Shown here: positions 8,625 to 16,105 of the stretch, piece by piece
Layout: every line of letters starts with the position of its first letter
Numbering within the stretch: position 1 is the stretch's first letter
Assembly: GCA_020161545.1 (NCBI GenBank)
Contig: JAIUNT010000013.1
Location: 1-35,554 of the forward strand
Length of the DNA: 35,554 nt
DNA from: Pseudomonadota bacterium
Lineage (GTDB): Bacteria > Pseudomonadota > Alphaproteobacteria > Caedimonadales > UBA1908
Direction of reading: 5' to 3'
Program-made: the position numbers and the translations under genes
Notes under the pieces: generated by a model
The model's database searches: none
What the model saw: only the letters and a program-made list of their open reading frames with translations
What the model was told of the DNA's origin: nothing

Positions 8625-9251
8625 CTAGGCCGCTTGCTTATGCTTTCGTGGTGCCACAACTTCGTCAATCAGACCAAAGGTCAGGGCCTGCTCCGCCGAC
8701 ATAAAATTATCGCGCTCCATGGCAGGAATAATCACGTCAATGGGCTGCTTTGTTGTTTCTGCGTAAATCCGGTGGAGACGTTCTTTCATCTCTTGGATTT
8801 CTTTCGCTTGGATTTGAATGTCCGTTGCTTGACCTCTGGCGCCACCGTGGGGTTGGTGAATCATCACGCGAGAATTGGGAAGGGCGCGGCGCATGCCGGG
8901 CTCACCTGCTGTGAGAAGGAGAGATCCAGCTGAGCAAGCTTGTCCAATACACATGGTTGCCACAGGACAACGCACGTAACGCATGGTGTCGTACATGGCA
9001 AAGCCTGCCGTGACAGCGCCGCCTGGTGAGTTAATATAGAAAGAAATTTCTTTGCTGGGGTTTTCGGATTCCAAGAACAGAAATTGTGCACAAATGAGCG
9101 CCGCAATGTCATCATTCACCTCACCGGTCAAAAAAACGATACGCTCTTTGAGAAGGCGAGAGTAAATATCAAAGGACCTCTCTCCACGGTTAGTTTGCTC
9201 CAACACCATGGGAACAAGTGTGTTTTGAAACGTGTCGAAAAGATCTCTCAT
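8625..9251 (-). CDS. clpP: ClpP protease proteolytic subunit
   Basis: The tetradecameric serine peptidase partner of ClpX. The catalytic triad is visible as Ser107 (GQACSAGS), His132 (MIHQPHGG) and Asp181 (MERDNF), counting from the ATG at 9251. Length (208 residues) is typical. An in-frame TTG at 9257 is possible, but AGGAG then lies only 4 bases away, against 10 bases for the ATG; the ATG is preferred. It sits between tig and clpX in the usual order, with its own promoter-like sequence upstream. Confidence 0.97.
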   Translation of the reverse strand: MRDLFDTFQNTLVPMVLEQTNRGERSFDIYSRLLKERIVFLTGEVNDDIAALICAQFLFLESENPSKEISFYINSPGGAVTAGFAMYDTMRYVRCPVATMCIGQACSAGSLLLTAGEPGMRRALPNSRVMIHQPHGGARGQATDIQIQAKEIQEMKERLHRIYAETTKQPIDVIIPAMERDNFMSAEQALTFGLIDEVVAPRKHKQAA

Positions 9252-9290
9252 GCTCAAGATACTCCTAGTTATATTTTTTTCTTACACTAC

Positions 9291-9320
9291 ATTCTAGACA
9301 AGCGTCCCGCAAAGAATCAA
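9291..9320 (-). promoter_or_regulatory. Putative promoter of clpP
   Basis: On the minus strand TTGATT and TAGAAT are spaced 18 bases apart, about 40 bases upstream of the clpP start. This fits a vegetative sigma-70 promoter (4/6 and 5/6 matches). A heat-shock promoter was not clear. Confidence 0.5.
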
Positions 9321-9375
9321 CCTTTATTAAGACGCTTGGCTAGAAAAAGTATCTTTTTTAAGATGTAGCAAGGCC

Positions 9376-10743
9376 TTATTCGTCGTCTCCTTCTGTTACC
9401 TCTTTATAAGCGGCAACGAGATCGTCGAGGGGCACGTCCTTAAAGGTTGACTTGGACTTGTCCAAAATAAGCGCAACCACCTTATCTTCGAAAATAGGGG
9501 CACGAAGGCTTGCCAGGGCGGCCTCATTCTTTTGGAAGTATTCAATGACTTCGCGGTAGCGAGATGGATATGCACGCGCGGTATCAATGATGGCGCGCTC
9601 CAGTTCCTTCTGTGTCACACCGACCTCATACGCGCGTCCAATTTCCGCAAGGACCAGACCCAAGCGCACGCGGCGGTTGGCAATCTCTTGGTACTGAGCG
9701 CGATCATTGTCGATTTCCTTTTGAGAAGGCTTCTTGGCCTTACCCTTTCCATCCTTCACGTCATCATTGTCGGCACCAAGACGCGCTTCATACTGCTGCC
9801 AGATGCTCTTGAACTCTGCGTCCACTAAGCCTTGGGGCACATCGAACTTACACTTCTGGGCCAAGTCATCAAGGACAGCACGCTTGGCAACAAGGAAAGA
9901 CATGCGCTCGCGCTCTCCGCCGATTTCACGGCTCGCTGCCTCACGTAGGGCTGCCAAGTCCTTAAAGCCAACCTTTGTTGCAAAGGCGTCATCAAGCTCA
10001 GGCAAAACCTTTGTATGGATCGCCGTCAAAACAATCTTAAAGACAGAGTCTTTACCTGCCAGATCCTTTGAGTGGTAGTCAGCGGGGAAAGGCACAGTAA
10101 TATCAAAGGCATCACCTGGCTTGTGACCCTCAATTTGCTCTTCAAACCCAGGGATAAACGTGCCGCTACCAAGCTCTAGTCGTGCGCCTTGGGCTTTTCC
10201 GCCATCAAAGGCAACACCGTCAATAAAGCCTTCAAAATCAATGATAACAACGTCGCCCTTCTTGGCGGCGCGTTTTGTCTTAATTTCTTCAGTGATGGCA
10301 TTGGCACCACGAAGACCCTCGAGCGCCTTATCAAGCTCGTCCGCAGGTACGTCACTCTTTAAGCGCTCATAGCTCAGGCTCTCAAGCTTTGGAGGCGTTA
10401 TATCAGGGAGAATTTCGAAGTTGATCTCAAGGAGCAGGTCGCCCTTCTCCTCAAAAGATTCAATTTTTACGTCGGGACGCAGGGCAATCTTAAGAGAGTG
10501 CTCCTTCACAATGGCATCAACGCCGTCTTGAACAGCCGCCTCGAGGATCTCAGCCTGTACGCTTGCGCCGTACTTTTGCTTCAGGATGGGAAGTGGCGCT
10601 TTGCCGGGACGGAACCCAGGGATCTTTGCAGTTTGACCAATCTTCGTCAGCTTCTCGTTCAAACGTAAGTCCAAATGGGACTTAGGAACGGTGACTTTAA
10701 ACGCTCTTTTCAAGCCTTCACTGCTCAGGGCTTTGATTTCCAT
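9376..10743 (-). CDS. tig: Trigger factor, ribosome-bound chaperone
   Basis: Trigger factor binds the ribosome at the tunnel exit and shields nascent chains. The 455-residue protein has the ribosome-docking loop GFRPGKAP at residues 43-50, a central FKBP-type prolyl isomerase domain (about 150-250, with GDVVIIDFEGFIDG, then GSGTFIPGFEEQ), and the long helical C-terminal domain ending in an acidic EGDDE tail. A lysine-rich insert (KDGKGKAKKPSQK) lies in the C-terminal domain. Start ATG at 10743. A tRNA-Leu gene lies about 40 bases upstream on the same strand, and clpP follows after 124 bases. Confidence 0.97.
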   Translation of the reverse strand: MEIKALSSEGLKRAFKVTVPKSHLDLRLNEKLTKIGQTAKIPGFRPGKAPLPILKQKYGASVQAEILEAAVQDGVDAIVKEHSLKIALRPDVKIESFEEKGDLLLEINFEILPDITPPKLESLSYERLKSDVPADELDKALEGLRGANAITEEIKTKRAAKKGDVVIIDFEGFIDGVAFDGGKAQGARLELGSGTFIPGFEEQIEGHKPGDAFDITVPFPADYHSKDLAGKDSVFKIVLTAIHTKVLPELDDAFATKVGFKDLAALREAASREIGGERERMSFLVAKRAVLDDLAQKCKFDVPQGLVDAEFKSIWQQYEARLGADNDDVKDGKGKAKKPSQKEIDNDRAQYQEIANRRVRLGLVLAEIGRAYEVGVTQKELERAIIDTARAYPSRYREVIEYFQKNEAALASLRAPIFEDKVVALILDKSKSTFKDVPLDDLVAAYKEVTEGDDE

Positions 10744-10783
10744 GTGCTCTCAATCCTTAATGTTGCTAATTTTCGTCAAGAAA

Positions 10784-10868
<85 letters not shown>

Positions 10869-10975
10869 ATGCGTGACTGTTTATCTAACCGACTTGTCCT
10901 TGATAACCTCGATTGGCAGAAAATGCAACACAGGTTAGAATGGAAAAATAAATTTATATCAGGAGGCTTTCGCCG

Positions 10976-11470
10976 GTGACGACCCTCACGGACCTTTCCA
11001 AGGCACAAACCATCCATGCAACGGCCCTTTATAAGGAGGGATGTGGCATTTTACTCCTGGGCCCTTCGGGCTGCGGGAAGTCAGACCTTGCCCTGCGCCT
11101 GATTATGGAACGGCGTGCGTGCCTCGTGGCCGACGACGTGTGTGAAATTGTGAATGGCAACAAAGGCCTTGTTGTGCGTGGCCCAAAAGAAGGCGCCCGT
11201 CTCTTGGAAGTGCGCGGCCTTGGCATTGCCCAGCTGCGCCCGGACCAGTGGGCATCCCAAGCCCCCCTCACCTTTGCCCTGCGCCTTACGCCCCACGCGC
11301 AAATTGCGCGCCACCCCTCGGGTGAGGTGCTTGAGGATCTGGGCATTCCCGTCTATCCACTCGATCCGTTTCAGCTTAGCGCCTTGGCAAAAATCCGTCT
11401 TCTGATCCAGGTGCACCGTGAAGAAGCGCGTCTTTTATGGCCAGAGCAGCCACTGGCGCGCGCATCCTAG
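10976..11470 (+). CDS. hprK: HPr kinase/phosphorylase, short alphaproteobacterial form
   Basis: HprK phosphorylates the phosphocarrier HPr on a serine and can remove the phosphate, linking carbon or nitrogen state to metabolism. This 164-residue protein is only the catalytic domain: P-loop GPSGCGKS at 29-36, the VADD segment soon after, and the family signature LEVRGLGIAQL. The N-terminal domain of the Gram-positive enzyme is missing, as is normal in alphaproteobacteria. The GTG start at 10976 is fixed by AGGAGG 9 bases upstream. The partner genes often found next to it (ptsH, an EIIA gene, rapZ) are not adjacent. Confidence 0.92.
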   Translation: MTTLTDLSKAQTIHATALYKEGCGILLLGPSGCGKSDLALRLIMERRACLVADDVCEIVNGNKGLVVRGPKEGARLLEVRGLGIAQLRPDQWASQAPLTFALRLTPHAQIARHPSGEVLEDLGIPVYPLDPFQLSALAKIRLLIQVHREEARLLWPEQPLARAS

Positions 11471-11567
11471 GGACAGAAGACATGTGCGGTCAAAATCAAC
11501 GCCCGCCCCTACGTTTTTATGTTTTAAAATAGCCACTTCTCTATATCTCTCTTAATTGCTTTCCTTT

Positions 11568-11593
11568 TTTTGTCAATTTTTTTATTGACAAAA
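11568..11593. repeat. Inverted repeat TTTTGTCAAT-N6-ATTGACAAAA, possible operator
   Basis: A perfect 10-bp inverted repeat around six T, about 50 bases upstream of the first family A gene. One arm contains TTGACA, which could be a -35 box for that gene, although the matching -10 box is poor. It could be an operator or a weak terminator after hprK. Confidence 0.5.
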
Positions 11594-11641
11594 GCCAAAA
11601 CAAGACACAAATACATTCTGTATTTAAAAAGAGAACATTTC

Positions 11642-12550
11642 ATGAAACACATTAAAGCCCTTACACTTTGCGTTACTCTGGCACATATTCCCCTTTACGC
11701 ATCAAGCGGAGTCCTTGACGTTGTTGAGCCCGCATCCTCAAAACCAAAGAGAACCGTGCCTGCGGCATTATCAACCATGCCCGAGATAGTACAGGGCATC
11801 CTCACAATAAAATCCTTAAGCAAACCAGGGGACCTCCACCAGTTCATCGCCTCCTCTAAATGGTACACGCCCACGGCGGTAAATGTTCGCGCTGTTCTTT
11901 CCCATGATTTTTCCCCCTCACATCTGGGGGCAGCCCTGCGCTTTTGCGCCTCCATTACAAGTGAGAACGCGCCCTTTTTAAAGGCTGTTCTTGAGGACGC
12001 AACGTGGCAAATGTCTTTGGATCTTTTACCTGCATCACTGGGGCTTTCCCATGAGGTTCTGCAGGAAGCAGCAGGCATTGAAGATCTGAGTGCACGCCTC
12101 ACATTCCTCAAGAAATCACCACGCCCAGACGCCTGGGTCCTTGGCATGCTGGGTTCTGATCCCCTCATTGATAGCGCCGTCTTGGAGCACCACGTGAGAG
12201 AACGCATCCTTATGAATCCCATCGGCATGAGCGCATTTTTTGTCAAGAGCCTCAAGCATGGTGATACGCTCACGCGCATGCGCCTGACAAGTTTTCTTCT
12301 CCACACGGATCCTTTGGGTGTGGATGAATATTTAAGTGATAAAAAAGCCCGTTTTGAAAAAATTGGATTTCGCCAGAAGTCACGTCTGGCAAGAACCCTC
12401 GACGCAAAGAAGGTGCTACCGCCCTTTGGGTTTCTGCTTGATCGCAGCCGAGACGGCAATGTCACACGCATCACCACGCGTTATCCAGACTTCTGGGCTC
12501 CTTTGCCCGCATGGACCTATACACCGTCCCAGCACCGCTCTGTAGAGTAA
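11642..12550 (+). CDS. Exported family A protein 1, unknown function
   Basis: A 302-residue exported protein, first of four paralogues in this window. A signal peptide starts MKHIKALTLCVTLAHIPLYA. Conserved family blocks seen here are WYTPTAVNVR, HLGAALRFCA, LLPASLGLS, RPDAWVLGMLGSDPLID, NPIGMSAFFVKSLKHG, TRMRLTSFLL, PPFGF, and the C-terminal PAWTYTPSQH. No known domain is recognised; the repeated helix-like blocks suggest an all-helical fold. The ATG at 11642 (not the in-frame ATG at 11570) is chosen because it starts the signal peptide and follows AGAG by 8 bases. No lipobox or C-terminal anchor is seen, so it is probably periplasmic or secreted. Confidence 0.85.
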   Translation: MKHIKALTLCVTLAHIPLYASSGVLDVVEPASSKPKRTVPAALSTMPEIVQGILTIKSLSKPGDLHQFIASSKWYTPTAVNVRAVLSHDFSPSHLGAALRFCASITSENAPFLKAVLEDATWQMSLDLLPASLGLSHEVLQEAAGIEDLSARLTFLKKSPRPDAWVLGMLGSDPLIDSAVLEHHVRERILMNPIGMSAFFVKSLKHGDTLTRMRLTSFLLHTDPLGVDEYLSDKKARFEKIGFRQKSRLARTLDAKKVLPPFGFLLDRSRDGNVTRITTRYPDFWAPLPAWTYTPSQHRSVE

Positions 12551-12619
12551 TCATAAGCCGCCTCGCTTTTCTTTCCAAAGGCGGGGCGCGTGACCATTTG
12601 TCCGTACAAAGAGATGCCA

Positions 12620-12647
12620 TTGACCTTCCTGCATAACCCTTTAGAAT
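12620..12647 (+). promoter_or_regulatory. Putative promoter of family A gene 2
   Basis: TTGACC and TAGAAT spaced 16 bases apart, 34 bases before the start codon; 5/6 matches to each sigma-70 box. Confidence 0.55.
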
Positions 12648-12681
12648 GAAAAACATACGCGGCCTTACATGAGGTGACGGC

Positions 12682-13446
12682 ATGTTCTATGTTTGGGTTT
12701 TTCTAACCTTTGTTGCCCTGACGCCTGAGGACACCTTCGCGTCATGCCATGAAGGCACCTCCCACATATGTGAGGCGTGTGACGACGCCTCTCTCAAAAG
12801 AGCTCACGACTGGTACGCACCAAGCAAGGATGAGATGGAAACCGTCACGTCGTGGGGATTTGAGCCCGCGCATATGGGGGCGGCACTTCGCTACCGCGCC
12901 TTTATCACACCTGCGCACGCACCAACGCTTCATGGGATCTTGGCAGATGCCTCTTGGGAGGACGCCTTTACTTTGCTGGCCACCGCCTCGGGCGCGCACG
13001 CGAAAGACCTGACGCACGCAGCCACCCTTCCCCTTGGGCAGCGCCTAGAATTTCTCAAGCGCTGCCCAAGGGAAGACACCTGGATTTACGCGCACATTGG
13101 CCTTGATCCCGATATCGATATGCAGGTGATGACCCACCACATGCGGCGCCTCTTGGGTGAAAACCGTCCCCAAACAGAGAAGACTCTCCTCAACATGGTC
13201 TGCGCGGGCGATGAGCTCACAAAAAAACGCATCGCAACATTTTTATGGAACGCGGTTTTCGATGAAACCCTCGGATACAGTTCTCGTTACGCGGCCCTGG
13301 GGATTATTGGCGCGTCTCCCCTCATGAGGCAGGTCCAGCATATGCGGGGGCTTGTCCTGCACGGTCTTGTCCATGAAGGCGCTGACGGCGCTTCCAAGGG
13401 TCGCCTGCGTGTTATCGCACCCTGGCTTACCCCCGCCCGCCTTTAA
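12682..13446 (+). CDS. Exported family A protein 2, shortened and divergent
   Basis: A 254-residue paralogue. The signal peptide is short (MFYVWVFLTFVALTPEDTFA). It keeps the family blocks WYAPSKDEME, WGFEPAHMGAALRYRAF and CPREDTWIYAHIGLDPDID, but the NPDKMSxFFIRNL block is only faintly present. The last part (RPFG and WTYxPSTYL) is missing, replaced by an unrelated arginine- and glycine-rich tail. There are extra cysteines near the N-terminus (SCHEG, HICEACDD), which may form disulfides after export. GAGGTG lies 5 bases before the ATG. It looks like a paralogue diverging or partly decayed after duplication; function unknown. Confidence 0.8.
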   Translation: MFYVWVFLTFVALTPEDTFASCHEGTSHICEACDDASLKRAHDWYAPSKDEMETVTSWGFEPAHMGAALRYRAFITPAHAPTLHGILADASWEDAFTLLATASGAHAKDLTHAATLPLGQRLEFLKRCPREDTWIYAHIGLDPDIDMQVMTHHMRRLLGENRPQTEKTLLNMVCAGDELTKKRIATFLWNAVFDETLGYSSRYAALGIIGASPLMRQVQHMRGLVLHGLVHEGADGASKGRLRVIAPWLTPARL

Positions 13447-13490
13447 AGGCATTACCTGTAACTCCCTGGCCGTTTATAGGAAATTGTTTT

Positions 13491-13519
13491 TTGACAAATG
13501 AGGAAGAAGGGGCTAGTGA
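13491..13519 (+). promoter_or_regulatory. Putative promoter of family A gene 3
   Basis: A perfect TTGACA is followed after 17 bases by TAGTGA, 37 bases before the start codon. The -10 box is weaker (4/6). Confidence 0.45.
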
Positions 13520-13556
13520 TGGAGAATCGGTGCGGTTTTTCCAGGAGTCACACACC

Positions 13557-14522
13557 ATGCGCACAATCACCTCTTTTACCCTTGCCACTCTCATTGCTTG
13601 CAGCTCAGTCCATGCCTCAAATCCACTCAAACGTAAAATTGATGAGCTGACAAGCTCAGACTCAGACTCTGACTCGGACTGCGAAACGGTTCGGCCTGTT
13701 AGCGTGCTCGTGGCTCTTGGCCAGGAGGAAGGCGGCGTGCCATATATCCCCGAAGACCTCGTGCCACATCTTAAGGCCTTTGTCTCTCCGTGCAACCCAG
13801 ACACGGAGTTGGGTCAGTTTATCGAACCCCTCAGGTGGTACCGCCCAACACCCGAGGAGTTGACTTCTATCACGGCCATGGGATTCGAGCCTCGTCATCT
13901 GGGCGCGGCCCTACGCATGCGTGCGCATCTGACGACTGAGAAGACGCCGCTTCTTCAAGGAGTGCTCAAAGACAGTAGTATCCCCCAATCCCAGCGTTTG
14001 CTTCCCGCGGCCCTGGGCCTTTCGAACGGGCAACTCAGAGCGGCAGCAAAGATTGCGGATGTGGAGGAACGCTTCAAGTTTCTCACCAATGCGCCAAGGG
14101 AAGACGCCTGGATCTTTGGCATGCTGGGCACTGACCCAATCCTTGACAATCTCGCCATCAACGCCAACATGAGGGCACGTGTTCTCATAAACCCAGACAA
14201 AATGAGCTCCTTTTTCATACGGAACTTGCGGGAAGGCACAAATATTACCCGCATGCGTTTCACAGGTTTTCTCAGTGAGTTGACCGGTTTAATCACCGAC
14301 AGACTCAGCCGCGCAAACCGCCTGGGCTTTGAGGACAATTCCCATGTCATGGAAACCGTCAAAAAGAAAGGCCTTCAGCGCCCCTTTGGCATCAGTCTAA
14401 AAGATTTTGTCATGCATGATGGGACAAATATATCTCGGTTTGTAACTGCAGAACCTGACTACCTTGACGAGATGCCCGTGTGGACCTATAAGCCGTCCAC
14501 ATATCTCGCCCCCATCCCATAA
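13557..14522 (+). CDS. Exported family A protein 3, with basic-acidic N-terminus
   Basis: A 321-residue paralogue with a signal peptide (MRTITSFTLATLIACSSVHA). Right after the cleavage site comes a basic patch, PLKRKIDE, then an acidic serine-aspartate run (SSDSDSDSDCE). This pairing resembles eukaryotic nuclear proteins, but one basic cluster is weak evidence. The family core follows: WYRPTPEEL, FEPRHLGAALRMRAHL, LLPAALGLS, REDAWIFGMLGTDPILD, NPDKMSSFFIRNLREG, RMRFTGFL, RPFGI, and the end VWTYKPSTYLAPIP. AGGAG lies 9 bases before the ATG at 13557, which is preferred over an earlier in-frame TTG at 13491. Closest to the copy at 17265. Function unknown. Confidence 0.87.
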   Translation: MRTITSFTLATLIACSSVHASNPLKRKIDELTSSDSDSDSDCETVRPVSVLVALGQEEGGVPYIPEDLVPHLKAFVSPCNPDTELGQFIEPLRWYRPTPEELTSITAMGFEPRHLGAALRMRAHLTTEKTPLLQGVLKDSSIPQSQRLLPAALGLSNGQLRAAAKIADVEERFKFLTNAPREDAWIFGMLGTDPILDNLAINANMRARVLINPDKMSSFFIRNLREGTNITRMRFTGFLSELTGLITDRLSRANRLGFEDNSHVMETVKKKGLQRPFGISLKDFVMHDGTNISRFVTAEPDYLDEMPVWTYKPSTYLAPIP

Positions 14523-14620
14523 GGTCAGGCGGGTGCTGTCACGCATAAAAATGGCGCCCAAATACTTTTACATGGGCGTGATCGCATATTAATTACCCCC
14601 TGATCATTTTACTATTCTAT

Positions 14621-14649
14621 TTGACAGTAATAAGAGGCTGTGTTATTTA
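14621..14649 (+). promoter_or_regulatory. Putative promoter of the exported gene at 14716
   Basis: A perfect TTGACA, a 17-base spacer and TATTTA. The expected transcript start near 14656 leaves a leader of about 60 bases, which supports the TTG start at 14716 over the GTG at 14668. Confidence 0.6.
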
Positions 14650-14715
14650 AGGCAGCGGACAGACCCAGTGCTGCTTTATTTGTATGTCCCAGCACGCGAA
14701 CGGAGTAAGAACATC

Positions 14716-15894
14716 TTGCGTAAAACCCTTGTTGCCTTAGGCGTTTTTTTTCAACTCACACCATTTGTTTCAGCGTCCGATGACTCTGCACAAGATCTCC
14801 ATCTTGTCATTGGCTCGACCCGAGGCGGACATTTGTCCCAACCTCTCGTAAAAAGAGTTTACCAGGAGGCAAACGCAGACCTTTCCCACGCGGGTACATT
14901 CTCGGGAAAAGCCATCACCGTTGACATCGCCCCCTGTGACAACCCAAAACTTGCAAAACGTCACTGGCAAGCGGACGCGGAAACCTTTGAATTTCCAGGC
15001 ACGATTAAAAGCGTTTATCTTGAAAGGCTATTTACCTTTGACCAAAAAACGGGTGATCGCACAAAAGACCATATTTCAAGCGTGCTTCAAAATCTCACAA
15101 AGCATATGATCCCTGGTCAGAACAAGGTTGACATTGAGTGGCACCCTTGTGTCGGCATGGCTTATCTTCCCGCCAAGGCAAGCAAAGAGGAAAGGGAGCA
15201 GACCCTGAATGAACAAAGGCGCCAGAATCCGTTCCAAGGCACCATGGATATTAACGAAGTTCTCAGCGCCACCAAACTTGCTGTTTGCGACAATGTGAAC
15301 TTTGACGGCGTACCCCAGTCCTATATTGATGCGGCCAATGCCTTCAAAAAGCCCCTCACTCAGCTCATTAACTTTTATGTGGGCTCGAAGCCCAGCCTCG
15401 TGCGCACGCAACTTATTCAACGTCTGAGGTTTGAAGTCAATGTTTTATCGCAATTAAGTGTTGATCCAAAAAGAAGATTCGCCCCTCTTATGGGCTCCAT
15501 TGAAGCTGATTTCGGTCAATTGGATGACAAAACATTTTCAGTGATCGCATCAGAGCCAGGAGACGACGGTAAAATTTTGGTGCGTGACCGCCAGGGTTAT
15601 TCTTATGTTTATGAGACACAAGAAGAGGTCACAAAGGCCGTCTCTAGAGGGGGAACTGTACGTGGCATCCTCTATGGTTATGAGTCCTTTATGACTGGCT
15701 CTTGCCTTAATTTCTTGTGGAGCGATATGGCCGTTGAGATTCAAAAAGGACTTGTCCAAGAAAAGCTTGCCTCCCTTGGCTTTCGCGGCATTGAGATCAA
15801 GCGCAAAAAAAGCCCCTACAACCGTCGCCAAAATGTTTGGCTCATAAGCACAGTCTATGACCCAGGCAACGCTGTGGAAGAACAAAAAGCCTAA
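14716..15894 (+). CDS. Exported protein of unknown function, faintly methyltransferase-like
   Basis: A 392-residue protein with no family I can name. I chose the TTG at 14716 because it begins a typical signal peptide (LRKTLVALGVFFQLTPFVSA) and GGAG lies 10 bases upstream; a GTG at 14668 would add 16 residues without a ribosome site. The mature start LHLVIGSTRGG, then ITVDIAPCDNP, resembles the first two strands of a Rossmann-type methyltransferase. The end (VQEKLASLGFRGIEIKRKK, then RRQNVWLIS) resembles the last strands of that fold. A normal methyltransferase would not be exported to the periplasm, so this is only a hint. A perfect hairpin follows the stop. It lies between family A copies. 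Confidence 0.78.
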   Translation: MRKTLVALGVFFQLTPFVSASDDSAQDLHLVIGSTRGGHLSQPLVKRVYQEANADLSHAGTFSGKAITVDIAPCDNPKLAKRHWQADAETFEFPGTIKSVYLERLFTFDQKTGDRTKDHISSVLQNLTKHMIPGQNKVDIEWHPCVGMAYLPAKASKEEREQTLNEQRRQNPFQGTMDINEVLSATKLAVCDNVNFDGVPQSYIDAANAFKKPLTQLINFYVGSKPSLVRTQLIQRLRFEVNVLSQLSVDPKRRFAPLMGSIEADFGQLDDKTFSVIASEPGDDGKILVRDRQGYSYVYETQEEVTKAVSRGGTVRGILYGYESFMTGSCLNFLWSDMAVEIQKGLVQEKLASLGFRGIEIKRKKSPYNRRQNVWLISTVYDPGNAVEEQKA

Positions 15895-15906
15895 GAATAT
15901 TCACTG

Positions 15907-15943
15907 TGACAGATACCAGAAAAGAAGATTCCGGTATCTGTCA
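15907..15943 (+). terminator. Hairpin after the exported gene, probable terminator
   Basis: A perfect 11-bp stem TGACAGATACC / GGTATCTGTCA with a 15-base loop, 12 bases after the stop at 15894. It is followed by TACTTCCTTTTAT, a weak T-rich tail, so termination efficiency is uncertain. Confidence 0.5.
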
Positions 15944-15999
15944 TACTTCCTTTTATACCGCAATAGACTTTTTCATCGAAAATTACTGTCAAAAAAAAC

Positions 16000-16027
16000 T
16001 TGAAAAGATGAAAGATCTTCTTATATA
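16000..16027 (+). promoter_or_regulatory. Putative promoter of the CAP-domain gene
   Basis: TTGAAA and TATATA are separated by 16 bases, with an AT-rich region upstream. The expected leader is about 70 bases. Confidence 0.5.
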
Positions 16028-16105
16028 TAGAAGTGGATTGAGGGTTTTTGCGACAGCCTCCCCTCAGCTCTTCTGTCCATCACTCCAAGCAATAGGACGA
16101 CTCCC

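Noticed and set aside
11570-11641. Longer N-terminus for family A gene 1 starting at 11570
   Set aside because: It would put 24 mostly basic residues before a typical signal peptide, and the start falls inside a palindrome without a ribosome site.
12555-12590. Possible hairpin after family A gene 1 (CCGCCT / AGGCGG)
   Set aside because: Only six pairs, a long loop and no T-tract; not enough for a terminator.
14550-14582. Imperfect hairpin after family A gene 3 (GCGCCCA / TGGGCGT)
   Set aside because: Seven positions with one mismatch or wobble and no T-tract; too weak.
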